Source of the DNA: Ciona savignyi
Taxonomy: Eukaryota; Chordata; Ascidiacea; Phlebobranchia; Cionidae
Assembly: GCA_000149265.1 (NCBI GenBank)
Contig: CH003021.1
Coordinates: forward strand, 372,001-436,000
Length of the DNA: 64,000 nucleotides
Direction of reading: 5' to 3'
The notes beneath the pieces were generated by a model that was given only the letters and a program-made list of their open reading frames with translations, was not told the origin of the DNA and made no database searches. The translations under genes and the position numbers were made by a program. Below are positions 11,301 to 20,300 of this stretch, piece by piece; position 1 is the first letter of the stretch; every line of letters begins with the position of its first letter.

Positions 11301-14300
11301 TATTTTTTGAGTTTCCAATTCGCGTCTTTATATGTTAAGCAGTATCTTAAATGGCGATTTTCTTAAAGAATTTTAGGAAGTTATAGTGGAGCTTACTTCG
11401 ACTTATATTTAAAGTACGAAGAGGTAAAATATCCAACTGTAAAATAGTCTACTATAATCCATTTTTAAAGTTTGCGTTATTCTAATGCATTTGTTCATTT
11501 GAGCTGATGTATAATACAGCCTTAGCAGCCGAAAACACTACGGCTTATCCGTATTTCATTCCATTAGCGCTCGGTTAACCCACGCCTGCCGTCACAATGA
11601 TCGTCTTATTGCGTCACGTGACGGTCTTTTTTCTTTGCACTTGTTACTTTAACAATTGTGAAACCGCCTGCTTCTTAGAGATATGTTCTGGGCGAAGTCG
11701 CTATTGCATTAGTCGTAGTTTCGTTTTCGAGTTAAAGTGATGCAGTTTTACAGATACTAATTTCATTTCCATAAAAAGGTAAATCGTGGTAATGTAGAAA
11801 AGCTGTTTAGGTTTGTAGACAGTTAGAACGTAGTGATTTATTTTGTCAATACATAAAGGTCATGTGTGAGTTCCGACAGCTTCTACGAAAGGAATCAATA
11901 AAATTTTACGTTTTCGCATCGAAATTTCTCGTTTTATCGACCATTTTTTGTCCGATTTTATTGATCTGTCCAATGCCTTATCCTCAAACGACCTCGTGTG
12001 AGCATATTACCATATCGGCGTTAGTACGTTTTTATAACTTTTGTATAATGACTCTAAGCTTACGTAATCTGCAAATACACGTTTGTAGAATGAGCGGTCG
12101 GCTGTGTTTTAATTTTGATCAAACTTAACTTGTCCATAGATGAGTTAATTTGACCTTTTTTTTGCAGATTAATTAAATACATTATTTTTTACCTAGAATG
12201 TGAACTAATAAAGTTCAAGTCGATTGTAAGTAAAATTTAAAGCATATTCATAGAGAAATTTAGTGAACTGTCGTCCGTTTGTCCAAATAGCCGCCTGTAC
12301 ATAAATAAATAATGACTGAGATGGCTAAAATACACCCCACAACCTCTGTAACTGCGCCACCCAACGAAGAAAGTCTGTGTGCACGCATGCGTAGGATGAT
12401 CGGAAGACGTCAAGAATCAAATGAAATTGCAGGTCAGAATGAAATGATTTTCATTTTCTGTAAAGGAGTTCGAAAAAGAAAGAGGTGAAAAATAAAACTT
12501 TACGTTTAGGGGAGGCTGATACGAATTTATAGTTTGCTTCCTTTCATTTATTGTGCAGTTTCCTTCTATCTCTCATTTTTATGTTGTCCACGGGAATGCA
12601 TTCGACCATAAGAAAAATAGTATATGTTCTTCTAATATATAACGTGACGCATACACACATAACAGCCAAGGTGTAGGCATTCTGATACCTAAATTGTTTT
12701 TAAAATACCGGTAGCGTTAACAATACAGGTTTCCATTTTTTATTACCTTACATTTCTTAAATTTTAAAGCTTCTCTATCTATGCAAAGAAAAAACATAAT
12801 CGTATGTAAATAGATATGTAAACCGCGTTCATTAATCGCTTATTTGCATCCTTTAGTTGCCCGCGTTCACTATTTATGATCAAATTTTCTGTACTTTCCA
12901 GCCGTTCCATCATTTTGAAACCTATCACATATTTCATTTAAAATGCTTTAAATTTTAATGCTAGTCGCCACTGAAATGAATACAGGCCTGTAGTACTGCT
13001 TGTAGCCCCCACGGGATACCTCCGCGGTTATAACAGTAGTCGGAGCTTATTTAGGTATGATTCATGCTTAAGTTCGGTCGCCACATCGGTACAGCATGAG
13101 ATTAGTTCGATTTGAGATGACTGCATATGAAATGAATACATATTAGTGCAGTAGGAGGTGATTTTATATTGATGAAGTATGAGATAAATCTATGAATGTA
13201 GTAGAAGGTGATTGTATATGGGTGCAGAATGATATAATTGCATATTGTATAATACCCGTTGCAGGTGGTCAGGGTATTTCATACTACGCCGTCAGTTAAG
13301 TTTTATGCGAACTAAAAAGTGCAGTCGTTTTGTTTCAGCTAAACATAAGATAATTTTTGAGTTGCACATTGGTTTACCGTAATTTATCGAAGTAGTGGTT
13401 GATCAACTGTAAGATTTTCTGTGCCTAACTCGAACTCGAACGCTTTAGCACAGGGCTGGCCAATCCGCGGCTCTTTACCGCAGGCCCTATTTCTTCTACA
13501 TAAAGGATATGCCCTGAAAATGTACCAAGTAGGCTATGTATGAAATGCAATCCCCTTCCTATTTTTTAATCTATTTCTTGATGTTGTTTGCTGTTAGGGG
13601 GGTTTCCAATAAAAAAGACTTGTAATAAGAATAAAAGACTTGTAAATTTCTGTCATTGTGTGTATAATATGGCTCTTTGTGGTAATACAGTAAGAAATTT
13701 GGCTCTTAGTCTCGGACTGGTTGGCCACCCCTGCTTTAGCACAATAGGCTTTACAAACGCTGATCCAGTGACGAAGGGGTCATAGCTCACGGGTTCTAAC
13801 CTTGGCCAGGTCAAACTAGTAAAGTTAGTGCTTTAAGAATCTTTTTTAGTTAAAAAAGTCAGTTTGGGTGTAATGTTTATGCATTCCCATGTCGATTTTG
13901 GATTTAATTATTTATTGGAACGGCAGTTGGCTGGTTAAACTGTGTTAGATTGAGCCGATCAATTCTATCTGATTGTTGGTCGATATTTACGCTTCTAAAG
14001 AGCGTCCCAATTTGTTATGCAGTTATATTTTGTGTACCGAGTGTGTGCAGCAGTTGAATAAAGACATTAGAACTGGTTAATATGGATAGACGAAGAAAAG
14101 CCGCAAAAAGTAGCAACGAACGGCCAGACTGGATGATATGCTATAATAGCGTTGCTGGTACGTAACTTTTATTGAAATTTTGTAAGATTTTTTTCGTATA
14201 CTCAAGTATGTTACAGTAATGTAAACTTCTGTATGTATAGTTAAGTGCACCTACAGTTTGTTTATACATTTAGAATATTAAACAATGCGGTTGTATAAAA

Positions 14301-17300
14301 AAACGTGTTGAAATATTGAAGTTTTTTAGTGGTTACGTTTTTGGAAGCGAAAATATGGCTGGCAAATAGTTTAATTACCAAAATAAATAATATCATGTTA
14401 AAGAACAATACATAGCATTTAAACGGGATAAAGGAATGCTCGTTGAAAACGCCCGAATTTATCCCTTACCGATGTCACCTTATTTTTTCATTGTATCTTC
14501 ACGTCGGGAATGTTTACCAATCTTTACATTGAACCATACTTCAATATTTGCAACGCTACCAAACCACAAATGGCTTACAATTTAACCGCCATCGCCAAAG
14601 CATGTAGCAGAAACTTACGTTACAGTAGCCCGAAGTGTTATTTTTAATAGACAGCGGTTTGTTTTACCCCAAAACTAAATGGGAGTTTAGGGCTTGAATG
14701 GGAGTTTAGAGTTTCTTTTCCTATATCCAGATATCCTTTGGCATTTCATTTAGTTTACCTAGCCCAGCATGTTATTACAAGCCTTTGTGCTTGGCTATTG
14801 CCTTTGTCGTCTCGTCATTTAACTTTTGATTTGAAGACTCATAACCAGATGCTGAATCCAAGTTGTTTGTGTTCGATATGTATTTATCTTACTTAAAGCA
14901 CAGATCACTTTTACAGCAGTCTTGACTTTCCAGCAAATATTTGCCATATTTAAAGCGTAGATAAGCGGTAGAAGGGAAAGTTGTGCCTATCGGAGCTTAA
15001 GACGTTGATAAGTTATTTCAAATAAATAATTCAGTAGCAGTTTCTTGCTTAGAAGCGTGGTTTCCCAATTAATTTATGTAGGCTAAAACTTTTAATGAAA
15101 ATGCGAGTTCACTCGTTTTTATTATTTAAACTTGTTTTATAAATAGTCAAAGCTTTAACAAAGAATTTTATTCTTAGTTGATTAACTTATTCAAACGTCC
15201 ATCATATATTATTAAGTGGACAATGAACATATGAAAGGCCAGTCTTTGGATTGCGTGCTTTCATACGTCTAATAGGCTGAATAAACAAACGTATTGTCCG
15301 CCAACGAGCAGTTATAAGCGAATCTCCAACTTTTTTTGAGCACCAGAATATACCCATTAGAATGCGTTCTAGTCGTACACAGCAGTTAATTCAGCATTAC
15401 GAGTCGTATTCGGGCGTAGAGTTCCCTGATCATATAGGTAAGCTACCCACACCTTTGTTGTGGCTTTGTCAAAGAATTGTAATAAAGGGCACAAAAGTTT
15501 CTCGTTTGTCTTTTTACCGTTTTCTTCACTGATATTGTCATGTTTAAAACTTGGTTTCCCAAAATATGGTTTTATTTTTGGTGTTTAGCGATTTCGAGTA
15601 AAACGCACTATCTGATAATGTCATTGGTGTATTAAACTTGATCCTCTTTATTCTCAGGTCGCACAGCAAAATTTGAAGCCACTCGGAATGATTCCAGTTC
15701 CAGCAGATCAACCACGTCGGCCTTACGAAATAGCGGCGTCGTAACTTCACGTATTGCGTCACTGGCCAACAGGACTGGCAACAAAAGACCACAAGGTATA
15801 TATATAAAAGTTTAAAAAAATAGCCTCAACGTATGAATTTAAAACCATTGAGAATTGGTATAATGCAATTTCCGAAACGTCTTATTGTAAAAATAATTGT
15901 GTTGTTGGCATAATGTGTTTTTGCTTATTTTAATATTAAATTTCTTGGAATGAAATTTTATCTCTTATGGTAGTGCGTCGGATCATCAGCCAAAAGGTTA
16001 ATGGTCTGGACAAAAAGTAAAGCCTAAATTGCATGAAATATGCTGCAACTGCTTCAGTAACCTGATGCCCCCTAACTTTTTTCTCTCCTGTTTCATATAA
16101 TTCTCATAAATTTCTTATATCATAGGCCAATCATATTTTTGAAAAGATAGCGGAGTAAGAGTATGTAGAAAAAAATTAATATTTAGATTGTTTATATTAA
16201 TTCAACTTTACACCCAATTACTGCTTGGGGTCGAAGGTCGATATATAAGAGTGTTGAGGTGGTAGCAAAATAAGGATTTTATAATTTCGGACGGTCGGGT
16301 AGCTGAATGGTTAACGCGACCGATACATATACTGAACTGTATATAAGATATTTGGTAAAGACCCATCAGGAATTCGAAATTAAGCCCTGTTAAAAATCCA
16401 ACAATGGCGAAATACTTGATTAAGATGACCTATAACATTATTTCCAGTTATTTTTTATTCTTTCCTAATAAAGCACGTTATATTTAGGTGTTTAATTTTT
16501 TTGTTATGTTACTCTTTCCAGCTTCATCCATCCCCGCAACAAAATCACTCTCAGCAACCTCTTTACGATCATCATCGCAGTCGTCGTTGACCAACTCTTC
16601 CAAGACCCGAACATCGCTGTCCAAACCTGCGAAAGCGGCGAAATGTGGTAAGTAGTCAGTGCTTCACCACAGTTTCATATGTTTATCTGTCCTTATATGC
16701 GCAACGCTACCAAACCACAATTTTCTCAGAAGTAAACCTGGCGTGTTACGTATGACAGTATAAATAACTTTAACGATTACAACATCTTGTTTAATCGTTC
16801 AATAAATAACAGCTTGTAATATGCGTTTTAGTTGACTGTGCAATGGGCATAAGATGCGATAAATTCAAAAGCAAGAGAAAAAAATGCCTTGCCTTTCATT
16901 GTGAACGCACCTATATTTATAAATCACTTTGTATTCTAATATAATAAACTTTATAAAATGTAATGTTTTATCAACGAATTACATAAAAAACAATGTAGTT
17001 TTAAAGTTATTTTCTGTATGGATAAAATGCCGTTTTCTGAGGTTAGTTAAGTAGCATGTGAGTTACATAATTTTGCAAATCGCCATATCAAATTCTTTTT
17101 TATCCTGATAACGTGTTGGTGTGTAATCATCAACTGGTCATTTGTTTTCCCGATATTAAAGCAAAAACAATAATTAACAAGCGGCTCTTGCAGCGCCTGT
17201 CGTAACGAATGGAACAACACGTCACAAACCAGTCAACAAAACCTCGCAATGCGCTGTTGCGATGGCCACACTATTAGATCACGTGGTCAACAAGGTGAGT

Positions 17301-20300
17301 TTGTTCAGCATGTTTACTATCAGGCAACGCATGACGTTCGTTGATATTTTTTAATTCGTGTATCGACACCGGATATTTGATAACCAATTTGTTGATAATG
17401 ACATGGATTTTGTATTGTTTGCAAACAAGGTTTAAAATTCCGCGTTTCCATGCTGGTGATTCCAATACTTCCATGTTTAGCTAATAGACCGTAATAAGAT
17501 TATATTGAGCCACTATCCAGTTTACTATGTCGTGACAGCATTACAATTATTTCACTGTTTGCCAACTGTATAATAGATGAGTTTGCTATAAAATCATTTT
17601 TTTTATAAAAATGGTTTTATTGTTTTTATTTCGACATAACAAAATTGTTCATCTCTGTATATCGGTTTATATAATATTCATGCCATTTCTTCAAATGATT
17701 AATCCACGTGTCTAAACCATCCCATTTCTACTTATATGTAAAGAATGAATTTGTAATGGTACATATTTAGTTTCTTGTTTAAAAACATTTATTATTTACA
17801 TTATATCGGACAGTTATTGAAATCACATTCACACGTATGTGATAAACTGAATTATTGTACGGAATGCTAAGCGCTACTTAACTTTGTTATGTATACGCAG
17901 ACAACGGAGAGTTTATAATGCAAATAACTTTGACAGCTTTAGCTGCTCGTTAGTCTTTTATCACTTCCAAGTTATTAAACATTAACGAACTTCGTACGTT
18001 TAGGTTGAATACGCGTAGACCAGTCAGGTTTCACACAGAATAGTATAGTCGTGGACTGCTTCCTCCAATCAGCACTTATTATGCAAGTAGAAGAAGCTTA
18101 ACTTGTCAAGATAAGATTCCAAGGCGTTTTACCTCATCAGTCAAGTCGGTGCAAAGCCAGCATTTAAATGTCTATGCGTGAAGCCTTATCAATTTCCACT
18201 TGTTCAAGCGACCTTGTATCATCTCGACTTCGTCGCTGTTGATTCTCAATTTGCAACCGACAGATAAGCACGTACCACAGCAGACTATACAACTAGTTCA
18301 ATACACCGTTATATCAGGCATACCAGATGACAGTTAACGTAGTTTGAACGCTGAAAGGGAAACGAGCGCTTTATGATAGCTTATACTGTCGTCACTTTAA
18401 GATATTGTTTTTATTAGACGGAAGCTGGACATTCTAATGTAAACCATACATCACCGGTAGAAATCGGAGACTATGTCGCATATGTAGCGTCGTGTGGTGT
18501 TAGTAAGATACAGTACATCGTTTTTGCGGTTTTGGTCTAGTCTCAGTAAACGTTTCATGTATTCACCTCGCCTGTTAGTACGCTTTATCGGTCTCACGTT
18601 TAAGGTCACGGTGTACTTGCAGTAAAGGCGAAAGTGACGATTTCTTATTTCACTTTGTATACAGAGTTATCAGTAAGGGCGAGTGAAAACGTTTGCGAAC
18701 TGAAATAATTAGGAAGGCAAGTGGTAGTGTGTAGTGACCAAGTATTATTTAGCTGGTTTTACACGGTTAGAGATAGTGAACATTTAAATGGTTATACACG
18801 ACGGTTAGGTGTCGATAAAATGGGTGCAAACTGCTCAAAATCAAGAACACGCGCGTTGACATGTTGTTGTTGTTCAAGACACCGTAAATCGACAAAGGTG
18901 AGTTTTATTTACGGTTGTTAGCACAGTATTTTAGTTTTACAGGTCCAATGACTTCTAGAGCAGTGTAGTAAGAAATGCTGATTCCACGTTTAAAACACTA
19001 AGTACATTATTTCATATCAAATACATTACGCCTTGTAATATTCGTACGTCCACATACACTACTGCTGTGTAATGGTATTGGGCAAGTAAATGTATTATTT
19101 TAAATGATTTAGTCGTGGTTGTTTTAGTTAAAACAACTTAAGCATATTTGCTTTCTTCTAACTTTTAAATTGTTAGATTGGGTCATCTGACTATCCTAGT
19201 GTAAAGTCGCAGGAAAGCGGCTATCCTGGGTCATAGACAAGCTATGAACATAGGAATAACTCCTAGACGCTAGACCTGCAATGGAAAAACAATAAAGTGC
19301 AGTGTTTTGTATAATGTGTTCGACAATGTAGGATTTTTATACCCCATTATTAGTGCTAAGAAGACGTTAGCTGTGCCTCGTGTAAGGTCATAGCCAAAAT
19401 ATGAACATAATACCTATAGACCTGAGATGGAAAAACAACAAAGTTCAGTTCTTTGATTAATGTGTTCTGTGTAGGATTTGTATACTTCATTGTTAGTGCT
19501 AAGAATACTTTAATACCTATAACTGTGACGTAGCGAAGTCCTGACGCCAACTTCGTCAACATTTGAATTCTTTGAAAGAGCGTCAGCTCTCCGGACGTGT
19601 TTAATCGTGTCGCCTCCTTTGCTTGAATAGGGGATATGTGGTTATTGTACCACAGTTCCTATACATTATGCCGTAATTATTGTCGCCTTTCTTTTTCGCC
19701 TCGGTCAATACCTTGTGTTTGCCAGCAGTCTCCTCGAAGTATTTTGTTCCGACTTGTAAAGTGAGAACACCATAGTCTAGAGGTTGTTTTGCAAGTAGAG
19801 GCCCATGTAGCTACATTGTTTTGCGAGAAAGCTGTAATGAAGAACTGACGGATTATGTCTAGTAATTTCAATGCAAGCGATTTGAGGGCAATGTCGTGGG
19901 AAAAGAGTGTGATTGAGTGGACCGCGCTGTGTTTTGCTGCGGCAGCCGCATTGCGTTTAGCGGAGTGCGTTTTTGCTTGGGTGGGTACTAAACAGTCTGC
20001 ATTGCTAGTAGTGCACTTGGGATCATAATGCATTGATTGATAAGATAGAGTGAGCAATAAGGTTTACATATACGACAGAATTGAACATTTAAATAAAACA
20101 CATATATATTATAAGATTTTTTTTTTCATTTTATTCAGTCTCAAAATATAAAGTATTATATTGAGCTTATAAATGTTTCTTTGTAATATATCTTCGTTGT
20201 GGCCGTATATCTAACCAGGTGACTTTCATGAGAAACATAACATAAATTATTCACTCTACGTTAAGATTTTTGTGGTTTTCACGACGTGTCTGGTATACGA

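Larger units (their letters stand above)
14550..16720. repeat. exact 20-bp repeat pair in introns
   Basis: The 20-mer gcaacgctaccaaaccacaa occurs at 14550-14569 and again at 16701-16720. The flanks differ. It could be the conserved end of a small interspersed element or a shared binding site. Confidence 0.6.

Noticed and set aside
19677-20057. 126-residue minus-strand open frame
   Set aside because: It overlaps the candidate first exon at 19855 in antisense, has no family motif and no splice partner; treated as a shadow or chance frame.
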